From: Orlajensenia stereocauli
GTDB lineage: Bacteria; Actinomycetota; Actinomycetes; Actinomycetales; Microbacteriaceae
Direction: 5' to 3' (one strand)
DNA length: 64,000 bases
NCBI RefSeq assembly: GCF_039548895.1
Contig: NZ_JBCLVG010000001.1
In this document: in pieces, positions 50,226 through 58,840 of the stretch
How positions within the stretch are numbered: position 1 is the first letter of the stretch
Layout of the letters: the number at the start of each line of letters is the position of its first letter
Notes under the pieces: generated by a model
Told to the model about the DNA's origin: nothing
Seen by the model: the letters and a program-made list of their open reading frames with translations, nothing else
Databases searched by the model: none
Made by a program: the position numbers and the translations under genes

Positions 50226-51251
50226 GTGACATCGTCGTCGACAGGCCTGACCGCCCCCTTCGCCCTCGCCCGCTTCAGTGCCGACGGCCTCAACGGCCCC
50301 GGCCTCCCCGTCGAACCGGGCGGCCTGCCCACGCTCGGGCTGGTCGTCGGATCGCGCATCCGTCCGCTGACCGAGAGTGAACTCGGTGCGCCGGACCTCA
50401 ACTCCTTCCTGGCGGAAGGCCCGGAGGCCTGGTCCCGCCTCGCGTTGCTGGCTGACGAGGAGCAGGTCGACGGGGCCGGCTGGCTCGATCTCGCCGACGT
50501 CACCCTGGCAGCTCCGGTCCAACCGCGGCAGGTGCTGCAGACCGGAGCCAACTACCGCACCCACGTCATCGATCTCGTGGTGGCGGGCCGACAGAAGACC
50601 GACCCCCGTCCGGTCGAGGAACTGCGTGAGTGGGCGGCGGAGATGATGGACACCCGAGCTCGCGAGGGCGTCCCGTACTTCTTCATCGGACTCCCGGCGT
50701 GCGTGGTCGGTGACGACGTCGAGCTCGTGCTTCCCGCCTACAGCGACCAGCACGACTGGGAACTGGAACTGACCGTCGTGATCGGGAAGCCCGCCTTCAA
50801 AGTCGACCGCGAGCACGCGATGGCGCATGTCGCCGGATTCACCATCGCGAACGACATCACGACGCGCGACCTGGTCTTCCGTCAGGACATGAAGGAGATC
50901 GGCACCGACTGGTATCGCGCCAAGAACGCCCCCGGATTCCTCCCTGTCGGGCCGTTCCTGGTCCCGGCGTCGGCGGTCGCCGATCCCGGAGCGCTGCGGC
51001 TCCGCCTCGACCTGAACGGGGACACCATGCAGGATGCGACGACGAGCGACCTGCTCTTCGACATCCCCGCGTTGATCGCCGGTGCCTCCCAGACCATGCC
51101 GCTCCTGCCGGGTGATCTGCTGCTCACGGGCAGTCCAGCGGGAAACGGAGCCAAGTGGGGCAGGCTCCTCCGCGATGGCGACGTGATGGTCGCCACCATC
51201 GAGGGCCTCGGCACCCAGACCGTGCGCTGCGTCTCGGAGGAGAACCGATGA
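50226..51251 (+). CDS. Fumarylacetoacetate-hydrolase-family protein 1
   Basis: A 341-residue FAH-family protein. The core has the metal-coordinating acid-rich strand WELELTVVIG (about 178-187), then GFTIANDITTRDLVF and LLTGSPAGNGAKWGRLLRDGDVM near the C-terminus. FAH folds perform hydrolysis or decarboxylation of beta-keto and ring-fission acids; this one is longer than the minimal hydratases, with an N-terminal domain of about 120 residues. GTG at 50226 has GGAG six bases upstream. It is the first gene of the operon and overlaps the cyclase by ATGA. Confidence 0.88.
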   Translation: MTSSSTGLTAPFALARFSADGLNGPGLPVEPGGLPTLGLVVGSRIRPLTESELGAPDLNSFLAEGPEAWSRLALLADEEQVDGAGWLDLADVTLAAPVQPRQVLQTGANYRTHVIDLVVAGRQKTDPRPVEELREWAAEMMDTRAREGVPYFFIGLPACVVGDDVELVLPAYSDQHDWELELTVVIGKPAFKVDREHAMAHVAGFTIANDITTRDLVFRQDMKEIGTDWYRAKNAPGFLPVGPFLVPASAVADPGALRLRLDLNGDTMQDATTSDLLFDIPALIAGASQTMPLLPGDLLLTGSPAGNGAKWGRLLRDGDVMVATIEGLGTQTVRCVSEENR

Positions 51252-52255
51252 GCGCGCCGACGGAAGACCCGAGGCAGCTGGATCGCGCCGACGCGACTGC
51301 CGCAGTCATCGCGTCAGCGGAGGCGTTCCGCAACTGGGGTCGCTGGGGGCAGGACGACGTGCTCGGCACCGTCAACTTCATCGACGATGCCAAACGGGCA
51401 GAAGCCGCCGCACTGGTGAGGCGGGGCGTGAGTTTCTCGCTGTCCCAGCCGTTCGACATGAACGGTCCCCAACTCGGCTGGCGTCGGCGCACGAACCCCG
51501 TGCACACGATGCTCGACACGGGAACCGACGCAGAAGCCGGCAAACAGGGCTTCCCGCACGGCATCGGCGGCGCGGACGACGTGGTCGCGATGCCGCTCCA
51601 GTGCTCGACGCAGTGGGACGGGCTCGGCCACATCTTCGACCGGGGCTTCGCCTGGAACGGCCGCCGCGCCGGAGACGTCGTGACGAGCGACGGCGACCTC
51701 GTGACCGGAATCGAACACATGGCCGCCTCGCTCGTGGGGCGAGGGGTCCTTCTCGACCTCGGGCGGTTCCTCCGCCCGGGCAACGCCGTCGGCGACGGCG
51801 AACTGCCCGACGGCTACGCGATCACGACGCAGGAGATCGAGGCGTGCATCGCCGCGCAGGGCGAGACGAGCAGGCTCGGCCGCGGTGACATCGTGCTCGT
51901 GCGCACAGGCCGATACACGCGGGCACGTCGAGAGGGATGGAACGGCTACGCCGGTGGGCCATCTGCAGGGCTGTCCTTCACGACGGCCGGCTGGCTGCAC
52001 CGCACGGAGATCGCCGCCATCGCCACCGACACCTGGGGGTTCGAGGTGCGTCCGAACGAGTTCGACGACGCCTTCCAACCACTGCACCAGGTCGTCATCC
52101 CGAACATGGGGCTCACCATCGGCGAGATGTGGGACCTCGACGCTCTCGCGCACGACAGCGCCGCATCCGGGACCTACGAGTTCCTGCTCGCCGCGCCCCC
52201 GATCCCCATCACCGGAGCGGTCGGTTCTCCAGTGAACCCGATCGCCCTCCGCTAG
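51248..52255 (+). CDS. Cyclase-family hydrolase (kynurenine-formamidase-like)
   Basis: A 335-residue protein of the cyclase/KynB-like fold (PF04199). Metal-ligand residues of the family are visible: QWDGLGHIFDRGF (D and H), and DIVLVRTGRYT is the typical core strand, with TTAGWLHRTEIAAIATDTWGFE downstream. Members hydrolyse N-formyl or lactone bonds or act as ring-fission hydrolases. The ATG overlaps the FAH stop, so it is translated in series. It probably acts on a ring-opened intermediate or an amide precursor. Confidence 0.88.
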   Translation: MSAPTEDPRQLDRADATAAVIASAEAFRNWGRWGQDDVLGTVNFIDDAKRAEAAALVRRGVSFSLSQPFDMNGPQLGWRRRTNPVHTMLDTGTDAEAGKQGFPHGIGGADDVVAMPLQCSTQWDGLGHIFDRGFAWNGRRAGDVVTSDGDLVTGIEHMAASLVGRGVLLDLGRFLRPGNAVGDGELPDGYAITTQEIEACIAAQGETSRLGRGDIVLVRTGRYTRARREGWNGYAGGPSAGLSFTTAGWLHRTEIAAIATDTWGFEVRPNEFDDAFQPLHQVVIPNMGLTIGEMWDLDALAHDSAASGTYEFLLAAPPIPITGAVGSPVNPIALR

Positions 52256-52296
52256 ATCCAGCTCAGCCCAGCCCAGACCAGAAAGCACAGAACATC

Positions 52297-53430
52297 ATGA
52301 GCGCAGTTTCACGCGTGGCCATCGTCGGGGGCGGCGCGGCCGGCACGGCGGCGGCCATCCTCCTCGCACAGGGAGGCGTCGCCGTCGACGTCTTCGAGGC
52401 GAAGCCCGACATCTCGGCCCTCGGCTCGGGCATCACCCTGCAGGGAAACGCCCTGCGGGTCTTCGACCAGCTCGGCATCTGGGATCAGGTGAAGGAGGCC
52501 GGCTTCGGGTTCGACGTGCTCGGCCTCCGCACCCCCGGACCCGAAGCCCGGATCCTGGCTGAGATCCCCGATCAGCGCACCGGAGGGCCGGAGTTCCCGG
52601 CGACGGTCGGCATGTATCGCCCCGACCTGGCACGCATCCTCGTCGACCGGGCGACCGATGTCGGGGCATCCGTTCATTTCGGCACGACCGTCGCGGCGAT
52701 AGCCGGCGACGACGACGGAGTCGACGTGACCCTCTCGGATGGCTCCACCGGCCGATACGACCTCGTGATCGGCGCCGACGGACTGCACTCCCGCGTGCGT
52801 GAGCTCATCGGAATCGACGTCGGGCCGCAGCGAACCGGCATGGGAATCTGGCGCGCTTTCGTGAATCGGCCCGCATCCGTCACCCACACAGAGCTCTACT
52901 ACGGCGGCCCCTGCTTCATCGCAGGGTACTGCCCGACCGGTGAGGACACGATGTACGCCTACCTCGTGGAGAAGGCGGAGGATCGCTCGGGCGTCACCGA
53001 CGAGCAGGCCGTGGAGATCATGCGGGACCTGTCGATGGCCTACCACGGCCCGTGGGACGACTTCCGCGCCGACCTCTCCACAGCGTCGCGGGTCAACTAC
53101 ACCTGGTTCACCCAGCACGTCGTTCCCGACGCGTGGAACCGCGGTCGTGTCGTCATCATCGGTGAGGCAGCCCACAGCGGACCGCCGACCCTGGCGCAGG
53201 GCGCAGCTCAGGCCGTGGAGGATGCGGCAGTCCTCTCCGAGCTGCTGCTCGCGGCAGACGTCGTCGACCAGGACCTCTGGGACGCCTTCCACGCGCGACG
53301 TCTCCCGCGAGCGCGCGAGGTGGTCGAGGCGTCCGTGCAACTCGGCACCTGGCTGATCGAGGAGAGACGGGATGCCGATATCCCGGGCCTGATGGGTCGC
53401 ATCGGTGCACTCGTGAGCGAGCCGGCATGA
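52297..53430 (+). CDS. FAD-dependent aromatic-ring monooxygenase
   Basis: A 377-residue class A flavoprotein hydroxylase. Residues 7-20 (VAIVGGGAAGTAAAI) are the FAD Rossmann motif, GADGLHSRVR (about 157-166) is the DG motif contacting NADPH and FAD, and the second FAD motif is IIGEAAHSGPPTLAQGAAQAVEDAAVL, with Glu where Asp is usual. It is of the salicylate/6-hydroxynicotinate-hydroxylase type rather than PobA. It probably hydroxylates an aromatic acid to make the catechol or its analogue for ring cleavage. No strong ribosome site; 41-base gap to the cyclase gene. Confidence 0.88.
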   Translation: MSAVSRVAIVGGGAAGTAAAILLAQGGVAVDVFEAKPDISALGSGITLQGNALRVFDQLGIWDQVKEAGFGFDVLGLRTPGPEARILAEIPDQRTGGPEFPATVGMYRPDLARILVDRATDVGASVHFGTTVAAIAGDDDGVDVTLSDGSTGRYDLVIGADGLHSRVRELIGIDVGPQRTGMGIWRAFVNRPASVTHTELYYGGPCFIAGYCPTGEDTMYAYLVEKAEDRSGVTDEQAVEIMRDLSMAYHGPWDDFRADLSTASRVNYTWFTQHVVPDAWNRGRVVIIGEAAHSGPPTLAQGAAQAVEDAAVLSELLLAADVVDQDLWDAFHARRLPRAREVVEASVQLGTWLIEERRDADIPGLMGRIGALVSEPA

Positions 53431-54506
53431 CCGAGTCGAGCCGGACGAGCGCTGTGGATGCACCAGTCGTCGATGTGCACGCCCACGTGCTCCTCCCGCA
53501 GCTGCAGGGCGCCATGCAGGTGCGCGATCCGGCCGGATTCGCGGCAGCGGGCGAGCTCGAGGCTCGGCGCAACGGTGCCGAGAGCCTGGCAGCGTCGGGA
53601 GCGATGATCCGCGAGCGGTTCGCGCGCCTCACCCAGCTGCCGCTTCGACTGGAGGACATGGACACGCAGGGCGTCGACGTGCAGCTCGTCTCGCCGTCCC
53701 CGTCGCACTACTACCCCTGGGCTTCGCCGACGGATGCCGCCTGGGTCGCACGCGAAGCGAACAGGCTCACCGCCGAACTCGTGGCGAGCGCCCCCGATCG
53801 CCTCCTCGGGCTCGGACTCGTCCCGCTGCAGCATCCGGAACTCGTCGTCGCCGCACTCGAGGGGGCGATCGGGCACGGCCTCGCGGGCGTCGAGATCTCA
53901 TCGAGCGCCGGCGACGTCGAGCTCTCCGACGAACGACTCGAGCCGTTCTGGCAGCGCGCCGCAGAACTCGACGCTGTGGTGTTCCTGCATCCGTTCGGCT
54001 GCACCCTCGACGAACGCCTCGACAGGTTCTACCTGGCGAACACCGTCGGGCAGCCGGCCGAGAACGCCGTCGCCCTCTCGCACCTGATCTTCTCGGGCGT
54101 GCTCGACCGCCACCCGGGGCTGCGCATCGTCGCCTCCCACGGCGGCGGCTACCTGCCCGGGTACATCGGTCGCTCCGACCACGCCTGGACAGTGCGCCCC
54201 GAGGCGCACGGATGCCGTGAGAAGCCGTCGAGCTATCTGCGCCGGCTCTGGTTCGACTCGCTCGTTCACGACCCGGCCGTCCTTCGGGCCCTCGTCGACG
54301 CTGTGGGCCACGATCGCGTGCTCCTCGGCAGCGACCACCCGTTCGACATGGGGGTCGACGACCCGGTGGAGCGTGTGCAGGCAGCTGATCTGAGCGACGA
54401 TGCCGAGCAGGCGGTCCTGTCGGGCAACGCGGCCCAGCTCCTCCCGGCGCTCGCCGGAATGGCGCGGACGGCCGGACGCCGGAGAGCGGCTGGGATCTCG
54501 CGATGA
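53427..54506 (+). CDS. ACMSD-type amidohydrolase (decarboxylase family)
   Basis: A 359-residue metal-dependent TIM-barrel protein of amidohydrolase_2. Metal ligands are VVDVHAHVLL (H18 and H20), VFLHPFG (His), IVASHGGGYLPGYI (His) and LLGSDHPFDMG (Asp). Relatives include 2-amino-3-carboxymuconate-semialdehyde decarboxylase and gamma-resorcylate decarboxylase, so it likely removes a carboxyl group from a ring or ring-fission product. It overlaps both neighbours (ATGA at each end), which fixes it in the operon. Confidence 0.88.
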   Translation: MTESSRTSAVDAPVVDVHAHVLLPQLQGAMQVRDPAGFAAAGELEARRNGAESLAASGAMIRERFARLTQLPLRLEDMDTQGVDVQLVSPSPSHYYPWASPTDAAWVAREANRLTAELVASAPDRLLGLGLVPLQHPELVVAALEGAIGHGLAGVEISSSAGDVELSDERLEPFWQRAAELDAVVFLHPFGCTLDERLDRFYLANTVGQPAENAVALSHLIFSGVLDRHPGLRIVASHGGGYLPGYIGRSDHAWTVRPEAHGCREKPSSYLRRLWFDSLVHDPAVLRALVDAVGHDRVLLGSDHPFDMGVDDPVERVQAADLSDDAEQAVLSGNAAQLLPALAGMARTAGRRRAAGISR

Positions 54507-55477
54507 GGATCGCACGATGGGTACAGCAGGGTGTCGTCTCTGACGGATTCGTGATCGATGACCGCGTCGTCGCGTTCCCCGACCGTGTGACCGTGGCCGA
54601 TGTGCTCGCGGGTGGGTTGGCCGCTGCGCTCGAGCTCGGGGCATCCGCTTGCGCCGTCGAGGGCATCCCCCTCGCCGATGTCTCGCTCCTGGCTCCGCTG
54701 GTGCCGGCGAGCATCCGGGACTTCGTGGCCTTCGAGGAGCACGTGGAAGGTGTCACCGCAGCGATCGACGGCGTCAGCGAGGTCGTACCGGAATGGCACG
54801 AGTACCCGACCTTCTACTTCACCAACCCGCACACTGTGCTCGCCACGGAGGACGTGGTCAGCCCGCCCGTCACCGAGCGCCTCGACTTCGAGCTCGAGGT
54901 CGGTGCGGTGATCGGCGGTGTTCCGGGCCGTGACGGCGCCAACCTCACAGCTGCGGATGCCGCGGAACACATCTTCGGCTACCTCGTCTTCAACGACTGG
55001 TCGGCCCGCGACGTGCAGGGCCGGGAGATGAAGGTGCGTCTCGGCCCGTGCAAGGGCAAGGACTTCGGGACCACCCTCGGTCCCTGGATCGTGACGGCCG
55101 ATGAATTCGCCTCCCTGCACGATGACGAGGGCTTCCTGCCACTCACCATGGACGTCTCCGTCAACGGCGGCCGAGTCGGGATCGACCTGCTCTCGAACAT
55201 GGGCTGGCCGTTCGCCGAACTCGTCGCATACGCCTCCCGCAACAGCCGCGTCGTGCCCGGAGACGTCCTCGGCTCCGGGACCGCCGGAAACGGCGGATGC
55301 CTCGCCGAGCTGTGGGGCAGACGCGGCGAGCTCTCGCCTCCTCCTCTCGCGACGGGCGACGAGGTCGTCATGCGTGTCGAGGGCATCGGCGAGATCCGGA
55401 ACGTCGTGGGGCCGGCCGTAGCCGTTCCCGCGATCCCACCAGCCAGAATCCGGCCCCGCCTGCGCGAGCGACCGTGA
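54503..55477 (+). CDS. Fumarylacetoacetate-hydrolase-family protein 2
   Basis: A 324-residue FAH-family protein, distinct from the first. Metal-binding acids are in LDFELEVGAVIG (about 130-141), followed by GYLVFNDWSARDVQ (about 157-170), KGKDFGTTLGPWIVTADE, and GSGTAGNGGCLAELWG near the end. This subgroup contains ring-fission hydrolases and hydratase-decarboxylases of meta-cleavage pathways. Its start overlaps the amidohydrolase stop; a 68-base gap separates it from the MFS gene. Having two FAH members in one operon suggests two successive cleavage steps or a hetero-complex. Confidence 0.9.
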   Translation: MRIARWVQQGVVSDGFVIDDRVVAFPDRVTVADVLAGGLAAALELGASACAVEGIPLADVSLLAPLVPASIRDFVAFEEHVEGVTAAIDGVSEVVPEWHEYPTFYFTNPHTVLATEDVVSPPVTERLDFELEVGAVIGGVPGRDGANLTAADAAEHIFGYLVFNDWSARDVQGREMKVRLGPCKGKDFGTTLGPWIVTADEFASLHDDEGFLPLTMDVSVNGGRVGIDLLSNMGWPFAELVAYASRNSRVVPGDVLGSGTAGNGGCLAELWGRRGELSPPPLATGDEVVMRVEGIGEIRNVVGPAVAVPAIPPARIRPRLRERP

Positions 55478-55545
55478 CATCAGACCCCGATCGGCACCCC
55501 GTCCGGTCGGCCCCTGCACCATCCATCACGATTCCAGGAGATTCA

Positions 55546-56784
55546 ATGACGAACTCATCCATCGGGCGCCCCGCCGCCAGGCACGCGGGCGTCTGGCAGG
55601 CGGTGCTCCTCCTCGCCGGCAGCTGCATGCCCGTGCTCGGCGCGGTGCTGCTCACGCCCATCCTCCCTCAGCTCTCCGAGGTCTTCGGAGCCGAGCCCGG
55701 GGCAGCGATCCTCGTTCCGATGATCGTTGCCATACCGGCCCTCATGATCGCCATCTTCGCGCCGTTCGCCGGCCAGATCGTCGATCGCCTCGGGCGGAAG
55801 AAACTACTCATCGTCGCGATGATCGCGTACGCATTCGTCGGCACGGCCCCGGCCTACCTCGAGTCGCTCCAGCTCATCCTCGCCACGCGAGTCGGCGTCG
55901 GCATCACTGAAGCCGCGATCATGACGGCCTGCACCACCTTGATCGTCGACTACTTCCACGAGGAGAAGCGACGCAACAAGTACCTCGGACTGCAGACCGT
56001 CGTCACGACGCTCGCCGCGACAGTGTTCATCATCCTGGGTGGCGCGCTCGGCGTCGGCGGGTGGCACGCGCCGTTCTGGATCTACGCCCTGAGCCTCGTG
56101 ATCGCGATCCCGATGATCTTCGGCCTCTGGGAGCCGAGCCGAGAGGACATGACGGACAGCCATGCCGCAGCGGCGAAGGTGCCCGTGCCGTGGCGTCGGC
56201 TTCGTCTGCCGCTCGTGGTCGCGCTGTTCGGCGGGTTCTCCTTCTACGTGATGCTGATCGAGACGAGCTACCTCCTGGTGGCGAACGGCGTCGATGCGGC
56301 GAACACCGCGATCATCGGAGCGGTGGCTGCCGGAGCGTCCCTGGTGACCGCGGCCGGTGCGTTGACCTTCCCGAAGCTCGCCGCGCGCGGGCCGAAGCTC
56401 CTGCTTCCACTTGCGTTCGGTCTGCAGGCTCTGGGAATGCTGGTCATCTGGATCGTCGGCGGTGTGCCCGGGGTCGTGATCGGCGCTGTGATCGCCGGAT
56501 TCGGCTCGGGCCTGCTGCTGCCGTCAATGCTGACGTGGGCACTGTCCACGATCCGGTTCGAGGAACGAGGACGCTCGACGGGCTGGTGGCAGTCCGCGTT
56601 CTTCCTCGGTCAGTTCCTCACGCCGATCCTGATCGGTGTGATCGTCGCGGCGGTCGGCGGACTGCCGATGGCCGTCGGCGTTGTGGGAATCGCGTGCGCC
56701 GTTGTGGCTGTGGCTCTCGGGCTCGGTCTGCGGCGCGCAACCGGTGCGCCTGCCGAACCGCAGCTCGCCTCAGCCCGACCGTAG
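55546..56784 (+). CDS. MFS permease, probably for an aromatic acid or related substrate
   Basis: A 412-residue 12-span transporter with the family loop FAGQIVDRLGRKKLLIVAM (about 70-88) and TRVGVGITEAAIMTACTTLIVDYF. GGAG is five bases upstream of the ATG. Its position at the end of the catabolic operon suggests uptake of the substrate or efflux of an intermediate. No strong residue pattern marks the substrate class. It ends close to the LysR gene, with a shared hairpin between. Confidence 0.88.
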   Translation: MTNSSIGRPAARHAGVWQAVLLLAGSCMPVLGAVLLTPILPQLSEVFGAEPGAAILVPMIVAIPALMIAIFAPFAGQIVDRLGRKKLLIVAMIAYAFVGTAPAYLESLQLILATRVGVGITEAAIMTACTTLIVDYFHEEKRRNKYLGLQTVVTTLAATVFIILGGALGVGGWHAPFWIYALSLVIAIPMIFGLWEPSREDMTDSHAAAAKVPVPWRRLRLPLVVALFGGFSFYVMLIETSYLLVANGVDAANTAIIGAVAAGASLVTAAGALTFPKLAARGPKLLLPLAFGLQALGMLVIWIVGGVPGVVIGAVIAGFGSGLLLPSMLTWALSTIRFEERGRSTGWWQSAFFLGQFLTPILIGVIVAAVGGLPMAVGVVGIACAVVAVALGLGLRRATGAPAEPQLASARP

Positions 56785-56799
56785 GCACGACGGGACCAG

Positions 56800-56828
56800 G
56801 ACCGGGACCGGGCGACCCGGTCCCGGTC
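56800..56828. terminator. Bidirectional hairpin terminator
   Basis: A perfect 13-base stem, GACCGGGACCGGG with CCCGGTCCCGGTC around CGA, located between the converging ends of the MFS and LysR genes. It overlaps the LysR stop codon by two bases. Confidence 0.8.
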
Positions 56829-57765
56829 AGCCCGGTGTCGAGGCGAAGTCGACCATCCCACCGGCCTCGGCGAACAGGGCGCGCATCCACTCGTGCTCCG
56901 GGTCACTTCGATGGATCGGATGCCACCACAGGGCGTTCGTGATCCGGGTGGCCTCGAACGGTGTGGCGAGCACGCGGATTCGCGGATTCTGCAGAGCGAA
57001 CTCGGTGAGGTGCGCCTGGATGAGCCCGAGCCGGCGGGTGCCTGCGATGAAGGACGGCAGCGTCAGGAACCCCTCGACGACGCACTCGACGGTCGGCTCG
57101 ATACCCAACTGCTGAAGTTGACGTGATGCCGAGGTGAAAGCCGACCGCGATTGGTATGTGAATACCCACGGCGACGTCGCGACATCCGACATCGAGAGCG
57201 TCTCGCCGATCAGGTCGTTGTCGGCCGACGCGATGACCACCCAGCCATCGGACGACACATCCACGTACGGCAGGTCGGTGAGGAAGCCGTGGGGGAGCAG
57301 CAGCCCGTCTGACGAGCGGAGCGTCCCCACGGCGTCCTCGACGATCTTGGGGGTGTGCTGCATGAAGCGGAACCGCACGTGCGGAGCACGCTCTGCGGCG
57401 AGGTCGGCGACGACACGGCCGACGGTCGCGAAGCCGTAGTCCGAGCCGTAGACGGTGAACTCACGTGTCGATTCGCTCGGGTCCCACGCTGCCTGGCTGG
57501 CGAACACCCGCTGCGCCGCGTCGAGAGCGATGCCAGTCTGCTCAGCCAGTCGCGACGCCAAGGGAGTGAGCTGATACGAGTTGCCCTGTCGCGCGAGAAT
57601 CTGGTCATTGAAATGCACGCGGAGTCGAGCCAGTGAGGCGCTGAGGGCCGGCTGGCTCAGGTTGAGGCGTTCCGCCGCTCGCGTGACGCTGCGCTCCGTG
57701 AGGAGTGCGTCGAGAGAGACGAGCAGGTTCAGGTCGAGTCTGGCGAGGCTGTTCGAGGTCGGCAC
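56827..57765 (-). CDS. LysR-type regulator 1 (NodD/NahR-like)
   Basis: A 312-residue LysR protein. The N-terminal winged helix is RLDLNLLVSLDALLTERSVTRAAERLNLSQPALSASLARLR (about 8-48), and the effector domain includes FTVYGSDYGFATVGRVV and GLLLPHGFLTDLPYV. Its first 90 residues match LysR 2 at 61065 closely (HFND, GNSY and PLA blocks), and both lack close resemblance to CatR/BenM. It probably activates the adjacent operon with a ring compound as inducer. Start GTG at 57765. Confidence 0.9.
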   Translation of the reverse strand: MPTSNSLARLDLNLLVSLDALLTERSVTRAAERLNLSQPALSASLARLRVHFNDQILARQGNSYQLTPLASRLAEQTGIALDAAQRVFASQAAWDPSESTREFTVYGSDYGFATVGRVVADLAAERAPHVRFRFMQHTPKIVEDAVGTLRSSDGLLLPHGFLTDLPYVDVSSDGWVVIASADNDLIGETLSMSDVATSPWVFTYQSRSAFTSASRQLQQLGIEPTVECVVEGFLTLPSFIAGTRRLGLIQAHLTEFALQNPRIRVLATPFEATRITNALWWHPIHRSDPEHEWMRALFAEAGGMVDFASTPG

Positions 57766-57862
57766 GTCGTCGTGTCCTTCGCGGATCGGGATCGACGCGG
57801 CATCAGCGACGTCAATGTCTAGTGGTTACTGTATTGGGTCGATCGATGCTGCGACCGGCGAG

Positions 57863-58726
57863 CTACTCGCGTGCCCGGCGATCTCGTGAGAGGAATTCCA
57901 TCGACTGGTCCGACGAATGCACCAATGCCCGGTACCGGCCCCCGGGGCTCGCCTCAGGGTCGCTGGAGGGGAGCGCGGCCGCGCGGAGAGCCGTGGTCGT
58001 CCGCCGAGCCGCCGTGCGCAGGGTCTGGACGACATGCAGCCACGGCTGACCATCGTTCGGCACTACTGCCCCGATCGCGGCGACGGTCTCACCGGCGGCT
58101 CCGACGACGGGAACCGCGACCCCTCGGGCGCTGGGATGGATGTGTCCGTCGGTGACGGCGTAGCCCTGTCTTCGCACATCGGCGAGCGCGGCTCGCAACG
58201 CGCCTGGGTCGTGGATCGTCGCATCCGTGTATGACGGCAGCGCGACAGCGAGGAAGTCTGCGAGCGCATCGGGAGCGGCATCCGCCAACAGCACCAATCC
58301 TGTCGCTGATGCGTGCAGAGGCAGACGTCCGCCGATGATCGTCGAAGAGACGACGGCGTCCTGCATCGACAGGCGCTCCAGGAAGAGGACGTCACGTGCG
58401 TCTGCGATGCCGAGTTGCACATGCTGCCGGATGACCGCATGCGCCTCATGAAGGTAAGGCGATGCCGTCTCGCGCAGGCCGATGGCGCCGGGCGTGCGGC
58501 TGGCGATTTCCCAGAGGCGGACGCCGAGCCGATAGGTCTTGTCGTCCAGTCTCTCCGTGAGGCCGGACTCCGTGAGCTCCGCCATCAGGCGGTGCGTCGT
58601 GGACAAGGCAAGCCCACTCCGACGTGAGAGCTGGGAGATCGTGAGGAAAGGCTGGAGGGTCGAGAACGAGTCGAGCAGCAGGATCTGCCTGCTGAGGGCC
58701 GACCGTCCTGCGGATGCCTTCGCCAT
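57863..58726 (-). CDS. IclR-family regulator
   Basis: A 287-residue regulator with an N-terminal winged helix (ILLLDSFSTLQPFLTISQLSRRSGLALSTTHRLMAELTESGL, about 15-57) and the IclR effector domain (SRTPGAIGLRETASPYL...GGRLPLHASATGLVLLA...VTDGHIHPSARGVAVPVVGAAG). GGAGG precedes the ATG. It is divergent from the reductase/P450 pair across a palindrome and is therefore its likely repressor or activator, responding to an aromatic acid. Confidence 0.9.
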   Translation of the reverse strand: MAKASAGRSALSRQILLLDSFSTLQPFLTISQLSRRSGLALSTTHRLMAELTESGLTERLDDKTYRLGVRLWEIASRTPGAIGLRETASPYLHEAHAVIRQHVQLGIADARDVLFLERLSMQDAVVSSTIIGGRLPLHASATGLVLLADAAPDALADFLAVALPSYTDATIHDPGALRAALADVRRQGYAVTDGHIHPSARGVAVPVVGAAGETVAAIGAVVPNDGQPWLHVVQTLRTAARRTTTALRAAALPSSDPEASPGGRYRALVHSSDQSMEFLSRDRRARE

Positions 58727-58749
58727 CGATCCTCCAACCGGATGCTAGC

Positions 58750-58770
58750 ACTTTCCTTTCAACGGAAAGT
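58750..58770. promoter_or_regulatory. IclR operator candidate
   Basis: ACTTTCC-TTTCAAC-GGAAAGT has perfect 7-base arms over 21 bases and lies between the divergent IclR and reductase genes. The GGAAA/TTTCC type of half-site is common among IclR-family operators. Binding is inferred from position. Confidence 0.7.
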
Positions 58771-58840
58771 TGCAACCACGCGTGCGCAGCAGGCCCTAGC
58801 GTGACCACACTCGTCGTCGACGCTGACAACAGGAGACTGC

